In this document: positions 23,901-33,590 of the stretch, one piece after another
Layout: every line of letters begins with the position of its first letter
Numbering within the stretch: the first letter of the stretch is position 1
From: Aphrocallistes beatrix
Taxonomy: Eukaryota > Porifera > Hexactinellida > Sceptrulophora > Aphrocallistidae
Reading direction: 5' to 3'
Assembly: GCA_963281255.1 (NCBI GenBank)
Contig: OY725491.1
Coordinates: forward strand, 1 to 64,000
DNA length: 64,000 nt
Notes under the pieces: model-generated
Databases searched by the model: none
What the model saw: the letters and a program-made list of their open reading frames with translations, nothing else
Told to the model about the DNA's origin: nothing
Program-made: the position numbers and the translations under genes

Positions 23901-26787
23901 TACAGTCGAAACCGGGTTTTTCTTACTATTTCTTTACAGGTTCAAACAGTAAGAAAAAAACGATGAAAATTAATATAGATTTGGAATTTATAACAAACAA
24001 AAAGTGGAACACTCACCCCCATGTCCCAGGGCCGGAAGAGGAACTGGCGGTTGAGGTTGGAGCGCTCGATGATGTCCATGTCCGTGACGACCACTTTCCC
24101 GCCGGGGCCGCTGCCCACGCCCATCATGGCGAAGTTCTTCAGGAGCTCGCAGCCCAGCGCGCCCGCGCCCACCACGAAGTAGCGCAGCTCCTGCAGCTTC
24201 CGCTGGAACTCCGCGCCGAACACCAGCCGCTGACTGCCGTACCTGTCCGTCTATAAATAGCACTCAGTACTGCCTGGTCTCAGACCTCCCTGCCGACGGA
24301 TATGGAGGGAAGGAATGCTAAGATTGCGGTTTACCTGAGCGTCCGCCTGAGGGGAAGGGAGCTGGTCGTCGGGAGGGAGGCACTCGAGCGCGTCGAAGAA
24401 GAGGAACTGCTTGAGCGGGTGGAACTTGCCGGTGCAGGACTTGACCACTTCCTGCGCCGCGACGCCTCCCAGGAAGGAGACCATGGGCATCAGCTCCCCG
24501 CGACTCACGAACGCCAGCTTCTCGACCAGATTCTTGTCCAGCTTCTCCAGCTTCTCTCCCGGAGACTCGGCATTCACTTTCTCCGTCAACTTCACTAACT
24601 GATCCGCATCCTCCTACACACACAGTATACACACAGTCATCCTCCTACACACACACAACACACACAGTATACACACAGTCATGCTAGATGGGAAAGCACT
24701 GTGTGAGTTCATTCTGACAGTGTTCTTCTCAGAAATTAAGCGATTATATTCCTGGACATAACAACTTGACTTCTGTCCCGCCAAATTCAAAATCGGATTA
24801 AAGTGCTGGTTATAAGGTAGTTAGATAAATCGAGTGGAATTCATTGCGTATACTAAATATAGAATGGAGCTATTATTAGTTCCTACCTTGTTGTAAGGAC
24901 GAGGCAGTTCTCCTTTCTCTTCTACGAACAGATCCAGAGCCTACAGAGACAACAGCTGACTCAGCAATGCGGTCAGCTGATTGGCTAGAATCTAGTCTAC
25001 CTGAAACGCAGCCAGCAGCTGAGCTGGCCTCTCAAACTTGGCGAAATCCGAAATCATCAATTGCGGATCCTTCAGCGAGGCTCTGAGACTTTTCTAAATC
25101 CAGATTTAGTAACAGAGTTGATAGGAATTAATGTATCGAATCTGATTGGCTAGACAGAACTTACGAAGTGAATCGTGACTGGCATTTTGCACTCCGTGGC
25201 TATTCCCCCTCCAGTGTAGGCGGGGAGCTCGCGGGTGTCGGAGATGGAGAAGGAGTAGGGGGAGATGAACTTGATCTCCTGGGGCTTGCAGCTGTTCAGG
25301 GCCTCCATCCCGCCCACCTCTGAGAAGGAGACGAAGTCGCCGTCCTCCAGATTGTGTCTGGTGTCCTCGCTGCACATCACCACTCCCTCCTCGGCCTGCG
25401 AGATGTGCTGGACGATGCAGGAGCTCGGCTGCTCTCCGTTCTTGTCCACCACCAGGAAGTCCTCTCCGAAGTCGCAGAACAGACTCCTACACGACACGGC
25501 AGTTGGAATTGTGCTGGTGGACCATGGATGTAGCTACTCTCGCCACAGCAGTTCAAGCCTTAGATAGAGTTGAGCCTACACTTGCTACAACTCTCTCACA
25601 ACCAATGCGGACTTAAGGAATGTTGTTGGTCTGTCCTATCTACAGTGTTACTATAAATAGGTCCCACTGACCCGAACAGCCCGTAGGATCCGACGCTGAT
25701 GAACTTGATGCCGGCTTGGTGGCAGATGTCTCCCACTCTCATCTGCTCCGAAAACCCTGCGTCACACAGCACCACCACCTACACGACCACAACGTCACAT
25801 TGGAATGCACAGATTCTCAAGGAGCACAGTACATACCTGAAAGTTGCTCAGCGCCTCAGCAGTGAGTTCCCCGCCCAGACAGCTGATCCGGACGTAGCTG
25901 TTCAGCTCCGTCAGCTGATCCAGCACCGCCGCGGCCCTCTCCGTCCCCAGCTTCTCCTCCTGGAGGTAGAAGTTGCAGCCCAGCTCCCAGGCCTGCGCGG
26001 GACTCGGGTCGTACAGCGACACCGCCTTAGGCCCCGCCAGGATCACGCTCTTAGCTACGGGGACAGTCGTAAGGAATGTGTAATCTAAACTTCCTGGAAT
26101 TTGTGCACCAATCACTCGTTTCTAACTCAAGGCCGTAGACACAGGTGTGAAGTGGTCAGGTTGGGACTTAAAAGTGGTCCGGTTGAAACTGGACCACTGG
26201 CTACGGCCGTAACTAAGATATCAATTCGCCGTATTTTATCAGTTAATTAATGCAGAGAACTCTGACCGTCTCACCTAGGATCTCCTCATTTATCTAATTG
26301 TACAGATATACCCTCTCTACGTGGACGCTACTTTCTGACAAATCCCATTGCTAGACTTGGCGCCGGCCATGCCACAAGACCACCTAGGTTGATAAGGAGC
26401 GGATTGGTCGGAATCTCACCTATCTCCACGCCCATGGCGCGCATCCCGCAGATGAGGACGCTGGTGCTCTGAATCTTCTGCATCGCCTCGTGTCCCAGCA
26501 CATACCTGCAGGCAGCACTCAACACAGCCTAGCTACCGACGCCACTACAAATATGCTATAGGAACTGGTGACGTCACAACTCACAGCTGTCGGGAGTAGA
26601 GAGCCTCGTCTATATTCTTTCCAGCTGGCTTTGTGTCTACCTAAATACAAGAGTCTCATTATAGGCCTAACTCATTCGAAATGTTCGAGTATTCCGTTAG
26701 TACAGATAAGTTTGGTGAAAATCTCAGAATAGGAATAAGGAAATATTTCTATTCGCAGGTACAACTCACGTCCATTGGCTCTTGCAT
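17965..26787 (-). CDS. UBA1: Ubiquitin-activating enzyme E1, 18 exons
   Basis: Exons: 26770-26787, 26585-26640, 26420-26505, 25837-26054, 25672-25778, 25165-25486, 25001-25093, 24887-24940, 24335-24613, 24017-24250, 23645-23810, 23049-23310, 20382-20649, 19786-20070, 19389-19691, 19231-19332, 19071-19171, 17965-18100. Phases agree at every junction, giving 1029 residues (human 1058). E1 adenylates ubiquitin, then carries it as a thioester and passes it to E2s. Visible parts: inactive adenylation half ([13 protein letters not shown]), active adenylation half ([15 protein letters not shown], then [13 protein letters not shown]), catalytic Cys about 596 in [11 protein letters not shown], and the C-terminal ubiquitin-fold domain ending VEMCC-like [20 protein letters not shown]. 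Exon 1 codes for only six residues, so the start is the least certain part. Intron 16 has a GC donor. Intron 12 is enlarged by a minisatellite. The UBA1 stop lies 165 bp before the tepsin ATG. Confidence 0.97.
18130..18253. mobile_element. 124-bp pogo/Tigger-type MITE in UBA1 intron 17
   Basis: Ends CAGTAGACCTCGTCAAT and, inverted, CAGTAGAACCTCGTTAATTC; the right end is followed by TA. Such ends are typical of pogo-like Tc1/mariner elements. The left TA appears mutated to TG. No coding capacity. Confidence 0.75.
19172..19230 (-). other. GC-AG intron (UBA1 intron 16, 59 bp)
   Basis: The exon ends TTCAAG and is followed by GCAAGT, so the donor is GC; the acceptor is TTCTAG. The exons on both sides are in phase 0 and reproduce the conserved UBA1 sequence [19 protein letters not shown], so a GT donor elsewhere is not needed. 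The flanking AAG|GCAAGT is the strong consensus known for U2-type GC-AG introns. Confidence 0.88.
20132..20323. mobile_element. Degraded MITE in UBA1 intron 13 (same family as 39171-39369)
   Basis: About 190 bp closely similar along its length to the element at 39171-39369: shared stretches include TTTTTTCACTCTTC, CCCGTTTTACATGAAATTTC and GTTCAACGCTGCGTCC. Its inverted ends (GCCAAC / TTGGC-like) are worn, so it is older than the TUSC2 copy. Confidence 0.75.
20646..22876. repeat. 28-bp minisatellite, about 80 copies, built on the exon-13 splice acceptor of UBA1
   Basis: Tandem 28-bp units fill most of UBA1 intron 12. On the coding (minus) strand each unit reads through TTTGTGTGTAGAGA, which is exactly the sequence of the real 3' splice site (TTTGTGTGTAG) plus the first three exon bases AGA. 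The array starts at that splice site. Variants swap the T before the purine run (giving GTGTGTGGAGA) or change single bases; a rare variant (TATAATACTA) recurs at 20831, 21223, 21643 and 21951, spaced by 14, 15 and 11 units, so blocks have been duplicated as higher-order units. Confidence 0.96.
23335..23512 (+). repeat. Dispersed repeat, family with AATTCTTCAATCAATTCGGAC tail (UBA1 intron 11)
   Basis: About 180 bp matching 58683-58893 over its length: both begin GAAAAGGTGTGAAAA, pass through GTGTGAAAATTTCGCTTAG and CATATCTCTACGACTTGCC-like sequence, and end at CAATCAATTCGGACAAA followed by an A/C-rich run and TTTTAATATAT. The tail followed by an (ACAA)-type run suggests a non-LTR/SINE-like 3' end, but there is no coding sequence. 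Confidence 0.7.
23829..23896. repeat. (AAAC)n microsatellite in UBA1 intron 10
   Basis: Short run of CAAA/AATAAAC repeats directly inside the intron, close to the exon-11 acceptor on the minus strand (TTTG-rich there, so it may serve as the polypyrimidine tract). Confidence 0.9.
24607..24683. repeat. Two-unit duplication of the UBA1 exon-9 splice acceptor
   Basis: The plus-strand segment CATCCTCCTACACACACAG, which on the minus strand is the acceptor GTGTGTAG plus the first seven bases of exon 9 (GAGGATG), occurs at the true boundary (about 24607) and again about 31 bp further into intron 8, each followed by TATACACACAGTCAT. Confidence 0.85.
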
Positions 26788-26950
26788 GAGAGTGTTGGAG
26801 TTGTTGCTAGGGAGGGAGGTCGGAGAATGTACGCGAACGCGCTTGACTCTATCAGCCAGAATGCTAGTAGCAAATCTAAATCAGCTGATTAGACCAATAG
26901 AAAGCTCAGAAATAAAGTGAGTATAAATAGATTGATTAATATGCATAAGT
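26788..26950. promoter_or_regulatory. 163-bp gap between dystroglycan-like stop and UBA1 ATG, with a strong 3' splice site
   Basis: On the minus strand, about 19 bases before the UBA1 ATG, lies CCTCCCTCCCTAG followed by CAACAACTCC: a good polypyrimidine tract and AG (AG at 26807-26808). It could be the acceptor of a 5' UTR intron or of spliced-leader trans-splicing. Promoter elements are not obvious. Confidence 0.45.
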
Positions 26951-29900
26951 CTACTGAGAGGAAAGGGAATTGAAGGAGGGAGGAAGTCGGGGATGAGGGG
27001 GTCTGGGGAGGGCCGGGGGTGCCCCTACATCCCGTAGATCTCCTAGCAACGGTTCCGCCTCCTCTGGAATGTTCAAATCTCCAGGAAGCACAGTCGCCCG
27101 TCTGGACTTCTGAGGTAGGAGTCTGTCTGTCTCCATGACAACAGGTCTGCGCCCGTGGAATGCCCTACTCTCGGTGGGAGAGAGCGAGTCCCGGCGAGCT
27201 CTGTAGAAACAGCAGCAGCAACTCCAGATAGAGATGAGGAGCATGACCAGGAATATGAAGGGGAGCAGAGAGGGGAGGAAATACTGGAGGAAGGAGGGTG
27301 GGGGGCCGACGGAAGGGAAAGTGAACACAGAAACGGTGGGAATCTCCGCGTAGCAAGGCCCCAGGCCTCCCCCAGGCTCTTCCAGCCGATACGCAGGCAC
27401 TACAGGAGGAAGCAGCTGATTGGTCGGAATCAATACAGAGCAAAATCAATGACAGGAACTCACAGAATGCGGAGATGAATTCCTGCGTGTATGAGCCGTT
27501 GATGTGCAGGACGCGTGAGAATGTGCGGGCGACCGTTTGGCAGTCGCGGGAGGTCTCCACACTCAGAGCTGAGAACCTCACGCGCGTGGACCCCTCGGAC
27601 AGTCCCAGCACCCGCACCCTGTCCCCTGTCCCCCTCTCCAGCCGCTCCAGCAGGTCCACCTGGACAGCCAACCCCCCCGCCAACACCTCGCTCAGGTTCG
27701 TCTCCAGGGTGATGAGGATGGAATGCAGTGGCGGGGAGAATGCCTCCGGGATGACGGAGATGACGTCAGCCGCTTGCTGGCCTTCTGAGTCAGTGGCCAC
27801 CAGCGCCACGTAGAAGGTCTCTCCCGCAGAATCTATAAATAGAATGTAACAGCTGTGCTGATTCTAAATATAGGAACACTCAGTCGATTAGTGGATTAGA
27901 AGTGAATGAATTACAACAGTCATTCAAGAGAGAAAGCATGAACTGAACTATAAACAAATCCATCAAAGCGATTCTCACTCAGACCTAATTGCTAATCCTA
28001 AATCGGAACTAACAGCCGTATAAACTGGAATGTATCTAATTATAGACTTTGGGTATATCGGGACTTACCTAAGGGAGGTATCATGGTCAGCTGGTACCCA
28101 TCAGAGCTAGAGAGCAGTAGCCAATCAGGAATCTCCCCCACGAGTGCTGACAACTCCAGAGTCAGAGCTCCTGGCTGTGGGGAGTAGAAGGTGTCGTTGG
28201 ATATCTGGTAGCGTAGCAACGCCCCGGGAGAAGGTGTGAGGAGGGGGAGGGGGGACACGAGGCGCGGGGACTGAAGGGAAGTGGGAGGTGACGTCACAGC
28301 TGTGGGGGTGCTGCTAGGGAGAATATGCGTCACGGAAGGACTTGCTGGCACAGACGACATTACAGTAGAACTAATCTTGGTTGGCATTGCACTTGAACTA
28401 AGAGGAATTGAAGTAATGCTAGAACTAGGAAATGATGACGTAATGCTAGAACTAGGAAATGATGACGTAATGCTAGAACTAGATAAAGATGACGTAATGA
28501 TGGAACTAGGAAATGATGACGTAATGATGGAACTAGGAAATGATGACGTAATGATGGAACTAGGAAATGATGACGTAATCGAAGTGATGGGTAGCGATGA
28601 TGGCATCGTAGAGATAGGAATGGATGACGTCATTGGAAGGCTGGCAGGGAAGGATGAGACGTCGCTAGTGGGAGCAAGAATGCTGGGTGTAGGACGCAAG
28701 GTAGAGCTGGGTATGAGGGGAGAGGAGAGCTCAGTTGGAATGAGTGAGGAGGAAACTGCTGAAGCAGTCGGCATTCGTGACGTTACGAGGGTTATGTTGG
28801 GAGATAGCGTTGAGGACGAAGTGCTCGATATGCCTAGTGTTGAAAGTTGAGTTATGCGAGTTTGTCTTACAGATGATATTGGAACTAAGAGCGAAGTTGG
28901 AACTATGGAAGAAGGTATTGGAACTATAAAAGAAGAAATTGGAACTATAAAAGAAGAGATTGGAACTGTGGAAGAAGACATCGGAACTACAAACGAAGAA
29001 ACTGGAACTATGGAGGTTGAATTTGGGATGATGGACGGGGACCTTGGAAATTCAGACGAAGAGAATGGAACAATAGTAGAGTTTGGCAGAACTAAAGGTG
29101 ATGAAAAATTCGGAAAAAATGTAGAAGACATAATGGACGATAACATTGGAATTCCAGACGAAGATGCTGGAATAATTGAAGTGGATACTGGAACCAAGGA
29201 CGAAGGCCTGGGAACTCTGGACGAAGAAGATATGGGAACTCTGGACGAAGATATGGGAACTATGGATGAAGATATGGGAACTATGGACGAAGATATGGGA
29301 ATTCTGGACGAAGATATGGGAACTATGGATGAAGATATGGGAATTCTGGACGAAGATATGGGAACTATGGATGAAGATATGGGAACTATGGATGAAGATA
29401 TTGGAATTATGGATGAAGATATGGGAACTATGGATGAAGATATTGGAACTATGGATGAAGATATGGGAACTATGGATGAAGATATGGGAACTATGGATGA
29501 AGATATTGGAACTATGGATGAAGATATGGGAACTATGGATGAAGATATGGGAACTATGGATGAAGATATGGGAAGTATGGATGAATTCAGTAGGAGGATG
29601 GAGGATGAAAATGGAGCAGCAAAGGATGTCATAGAAACTACGCTTGCCACTGGAGGAGTTTCAGTTAGAATGAAGGACGAGACAGGTGAAACCATGGATG
29701 ATGTATCTCTCTGGGTCGGAACAATAGATGACGTCATGATTGACGTTGGCGTGGGAGCAACGGAAGGGAATGATGACGTCATAGCAGGAGTAGGCATGGC
29801 AGTTGTTACTGATGATAAAGCAACCATGGATGACGTGATTGGGAGTGCAGCTGATGACGTCACGAGTGGAAGTGATCGGGTTAGAGGCGTGGACTGGGCA

Positions 29901-31309
29901 GACGAAAGCGAGGAGAGCATTGAGGTAAATGACGTCATCAAACTTGTCAGGTGTGGCAGAGGTGGCACAGAGGACACCATGCCTAGAGAGGATGTGTCCC
30001 CAGCAACAGAGGAGGTGGGAAGAATGTCTACTGTCTCGGTGGCGACGAGTTCTATCTCGAGCGGAGGGTAGGGAGCCCTGGGCGACAGCTGCCGTCTGCG
30101 CCGCGCCCAGGGCAGCGCTGGCGCGAAGACCACCGTGAGCGCGTAGGCCCCGCGCGGCGCCGCGACGGAGAGCAGCGCCTCCGTCCCGCAGGAGAGGGTC
30201 AGGACCACCAGCGGCGCGAGAGGGGGCAGATCTGCCTCCTCAGGGTCCTGCGAGAGGACGAGGAGCTCGCCGGCCTCGCTCTCCCTCGCCAGCGAGGAGA
30301 GGCGCGCCTGGGAGGGGGCGAGGGAGAGGTGAGAAGTGGCGCGGCTGAGCAGCGCCACTCTGCCCGCGGGAGAGAGGTCCCGGGGCGGAGGGAGCTCTGG
30401 GAAGAGGAAGAGCGCCTCTGTTCTGGGCGCGAAGGGGGGGCAGGGGGTGCGGGGGTGTCCGGGACAAGACTTGGGACGTACGTCCACTGAGAGAATCCGG
30501 GAGCGGCCGGACCCTTGCTGCCGTACGCGGAGAGTTTGTGTCCCGGTGTCTCTGTCGAGTGGCACGCCTCGCAACTGCCACTCCGACACCTCCAGCCAGC
30601 TGGGAGCGGTCAGCGAACCAAGAGAGGTTACCTAGATACAATAAGAAGCATTAGGAATGTGAAACTGTTAGTCCGTTATTACAAAAGATATGTGGCATAA
30701 GGGACAACTTGCTCCGATTGGGTGATTGCCACCTGTGTTCTAAAGTAAAAAGGTTTGTAAGTCTGAGTTAATTAATCACATTTTAGTTCCACTTAAACTT
30801 CAAATGACAAACACGATGATGCGTCCTAATAGCCAACATTCCTTCTGAACACCAGTGTAGTCAGGCAATATTATACACTGCGCCCTGATAATCTAAATTT
30901 AGATCTAATAACAAAAGCCCAGAGCTGTTTCGGGACGGATTTAGTTCTAAACAGGCGCCAGGAATTCCACGACAGAGAAGCTAATTATAGTCTTTCTAAA
31001 TTTATTCCAATTCTTTCCCTGACAAATTATCACAAATCCCTGACAGGGCTGTACCCTGCCCCCTGCTCTAAACCATCCAATCAGCTACGCGGGTTCCTGA
31101 CTGTCCTCGAATAAGATTCTCACCTCGATGGCGTGGCCAGCAGAGGGATCAAAGTGGAGGGGCGACAGCTGATAGGTGAAGAGGCGCCCTTGAACCGCAC
31201 AGATGTCAGCCAGCCGTTCTTCAGCCCGGTACATTCCAGAACTCCTCGAAGGTAACCAGGTGGAGAGGAATAGGGTGAAGAGTGAAAATGTGAAATAATT
31301 CATTTGCAT
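26951..31309 (-). CDS. DAG1: Dystroglycan-like transmembrane adhesion protein, 4 exons
   Basis: Exons 31124-31309, 28069-30631, 27464-27832, 26951-27399; phases join to 1188 residues. Order of parts: signal peptide (MQMNYFTFSLFTLFLSTWLP); an N-terminal cadherin-like dystroglycan domain across exons 1-2; a very long Ser/Thr/Pro mucin stretch (about residues 270-860) with heptad repeats; a second cadherin-like domain (ISNDTFYSPQPGALTLELSA onward to LVATDSEGQQAADVISV); a SEA-like domain; one membrane segment (FLPFIFLVMLLISIW type) followed by a cysteine cluster; a tail of about 80 residues. The SEA-like part has Gly997-Ser998 in LSEGSTRVRF where vertebrate dystroglycan is cleaved at TRG-SIVVEW. 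The tail keeps a GRRPVVMETD segment like GVPIIFADEL but shows no PPxY motif for dystrophin. The family links matrix to cytoskeleton. Sarcoglycan-like relatives are a less likely alternative. Confidence 0.8.
28400..28575 (-). repeat. Coding minisatellite, SSxxPSSxIT-type repeats in the mucin region
   Basis: About six tandem units of 27 bp (TAGAACTAGGAAATGATGACG on the plus strand and variants) encode SSFPSSIIT repeats of the dystroglycan-like mucin domain. Each unit carries a TGACGT half-site, which follows from the codons used. Confidence 0.85.
29204..29581 (-). repeat. 21-bp coding minisatellite, PISSSIV heptads in the mucin region
   Basis: Tandem 21-bp units encode VPISSSI heptads, about 17 in a row, with rare substitutions (SSRIPIS). 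The near identity at DNA level indicates recent expansion and contraction. Serine density fits heavy O-glycosylation. The opposite strand is also open here only because of the repeat. Confidence 0.92.
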
Positions 31310-31626
31310 GGACTTCCTCGACGCAGGCTATTTATAGTCGTTCTCAAAATAGAATTGCTGTGTAGCAAATTATCTAATTCTGAAATTGCAGAAATAGAAA
31401 AGTTAAATATAGATACATAGGTTGGTCCAGAAAATATTTGCTAAATTCAGTGTGGCAGTTCAGTAATTCTGTCCGAGACAGAATTACGATGTCTGTTATT
31501 CCAACAGAAAGCATTCCATTGAAGCTCTAGCGTTTCAAAGGTATTTCCGATTCTCAAATGAATTTATCAGAGAATGCACGAGGAAAGGTCTACCTATTTC
31601 TATTGGGTAATCTGATAGTTCTGACA

Positions 31627-31780
31627 TAGTCGACTCCGCTTAATAGGGTCACATCGGTCAGAGGACATTTTGCCCCGATTAATCGGAGAACTCTATTACC
31701 CGAAAATATTAGTATGAGCTTCTATGTGTGAGAGCTATTCCGGTCCTGCCAAAAGTGTCCCGATTAAGCGGAGTCAACTG
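31627..31780. mobile_element. Pogo-type MITE, family with end CAGTCGACTCCGCTTAA (copy 1)
   Basis: Inverted ends AGTCGACTCCGCTTAATAGG and AAGCGGAGTCAACTG, the right one followed by TA. The interior (GGTCACATCGGTCAG, TATGTGTGAGAGCTATTCC) matches the copies at 53572-53742 and 57245-57433. Non-coding. Confidence 0.85.
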
Positions 31781-31912
31781 TAATCTGAAGTTCTACATTG
31801 AATTTATTTAGTGACGATTTCGGTGTCTTTTTAAATTTTACCTTTTAATGGAAAATATTTTGATAATTAATCCATAATTAAATGACTACAAACATTTAAG
31901 TCTCAAAAGTTC

Positions 31913-32430
31913 CAGGGTTGGGGTTTGTCCTGTCCAAAACTGGTTTTGGACGGACAGTGGGAAAAACCCGGTTTTTACCGGTCAAAACTGGTCAATACTA
32001 TATCCTTGGATAATAAGAAACTGAAAACGTATAAAACTTGTTAAGATATCTTATTTTGAGTTGGTAATATGCTATTGACTACGTATACCATGAAACAGTG
32101 AAGTGATAAAATACATATGTTCTTTCTAAAGGGGTATAATTATCGAAAGCATTTGTGATATTATTTAAATTGAATACTATCGTGCAGATTGTTTATCTTA
32201 CTTGAATTGACCAATTTGAAATGGCACAAGGAGGAAGGCCCATTGATTCAGTGTGGAAATTTTTTCTTCTTACATATATTCTTCAATACATCTTACTAAA
32301 ATATGCAAGTAAGAAGTAACATGCATTAGTACTATAATTAGGTTTTGACCAGTTTTGGCCAGTCAGGAGGTTTTGGACAGGACGGTTTTTACCACTATGG
32401 TTTTTACATGGACAAAACCTGTCAACCCTG
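31913..32430. mobile_element. Probable 0.5-kb non-autonomous TIR element
   Basis: Starts CAGGGTTGGGGTTTGTCC and ends, inverted, CAGGGTTGACAGGTTTTGTCC; subterminal GGTTTTGGACAGGAC and ACCGGTCAAAACTGGTCA motifs occur near both ends. The CAGGG start suggests hAT. A target duplication is not clean: CTCAAAA is present on both sides but slightly offset on the left. Confidence 0.55.
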
Positions 32431-32710
32431 CTCAAAACCCATCAAGAAAAAGTTAGTTAAGACCAATCAAGATTAACAATTCCCTGCAGCTGACACACAG
32501 ATTACGATACTGATTGCTGACAATAGTGAGAATACTATATGCAGATTGCTATAGCTAACACTGCGGGCGGAGGAGCTGAATTACTGTGTATTGGCAGTGG
32601 CACAGTAGTCACTCTAGACAGGACACTTTACAGCCTCTCAAACTGTAGTTAAACTAAATCGTGCGATGGCAATTGACAAATAGTGAGATGTGGAGAATAT
32701 AATTACTAAC

Positions 32711-32765
32711 GTGGTTCTAAATAGTGAGACACACGACGAGATTGTGAGTTGAGAGGCCTGACTTT
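32711..32765. repeat. Short dispersed repeat, partner at about 33738-33790
   Basis: Both places share GACACACGACGAGAT and GAGTTGAGAGGCCTGA. The second copy sits in a stretch rich in inverted CTCACGATTT/AAATCGTGAG motifs (33600-33790), so they may be ends of an older hairpin-rich element. Confidence 0.6.
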
Positions 32766-32969
32766 ACACTTAAAAGGATAGTGAATGTGATAGTTTAGGT
32801 ATGCAAACGGAAATCTGTGAATCTTGTGCGAAATGAAAGCTTTTGAAACTGTAATTTTCTCTACGAACCATGTATTCTGACTTTTAACTAAACAGAGTGA
32901 ATTTGAAATTTGTAACGTATATTGCAATCCATAGTTTGGATTATTATCTGGACGAGGTATCCATGGCAA

Positions 32970-33241
32970 CATAGGCGTCGGAAATGGGCCCGCTGGCCCT
33001 TGGGGCTGCCCGGCCCGAAGGCTCCGGGGTCGGCCCAATCGATTCCGGGGCCGCTACATTCACGGCATAATACATAATACAGCTTGATACACGGTTCTAG
33101 GACTTTGGGAATGTATCGTGTAAGCTTTTACCCAGCCAGATAGGCCCTCTGGGCCTATCCGGCCCATAACCAACGATGCCGGGTAGAACCGGGCATAGTC
33201 CGGGTAGAGCCGGGCAACCCCTTAGGGCCGCCCGGCCTATG
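32970..33241. mobile_element. 272-bp hAT-type MITE with 8-bp target duplication
   Basis: Flanked by the direct repeat CATGGCAA (32962-32969 and 33242-33249). Ends CATAGGCGTCGG and, inverted, CATAGGCCGGGCGGCCC. The interior is GC-rich with repeated GCCCGGCC-like blocks, quite unlike the AT-rich surroundings. TIR start CATAGG and an 8-bp duplication fit hAT. Confidence 0.85.
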
Positions 33242-33280
33242 CATGGCAACTCATTAGTTAGTCAGGGCTCTCCCTGCGAG

Positions 33281-33590
33281 CAGGGTTTCATACAGAGGGG
33301 GGGTGGCCCTGGGATTTCTCCCCCCCAGCCAAAGTTTCCCCCCCCAGGACAATATCAACAATCTTGAACATGTTGACATTATGTGAGATTACAACAAAGG
33401 GCAGGCTATATGATACTCCTGATATCCATATATACAATACTTGTAGGTTTACTCAGATCTAAATCTAGAGATCTTAAAAATCTAAAGATATGTAGGTTAA
33501 ATGACAAGAATGGTTGTAAATCGATATTTAAGCGTCAATGATTCAAAAAAAAATCCTCCCCCCCAGAAAAAAATCCTGTATGAAACCCTG
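33281..33590. mobile_element. 310-bp TIR element with perfect 15-bp ends
   Basis: Ends CAGGGTTTCATACAG on both sides in inverted orientation, followed inward by G-runs (C-runs on the other side). GCGAG is repeated directly outside both ends (33276-33280, 33591-33595), suggesting a 5-bp target duplication. No reading frame. Superfamily uncertain (hAT-like start). Confidence 0.8.

Noticed and set aside
28854-30071. 405-codon plus-strand frame of acidic repeats (GTMDEDM type)
   Set aside because: It is the antisense of the mucin repeats of the dystroglycan-like gene, whose minus-strand reading has a signal peptide, family domains and proper introns.
31328-31337. CTATAAATAG as TATA box of the dystroglycan-like gene
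   Set aside because: It lies only about 20 bases before the ATG, so a start of transcription 30 bases downstream would fall inside the coding region; it is counted with the decamer set instead.
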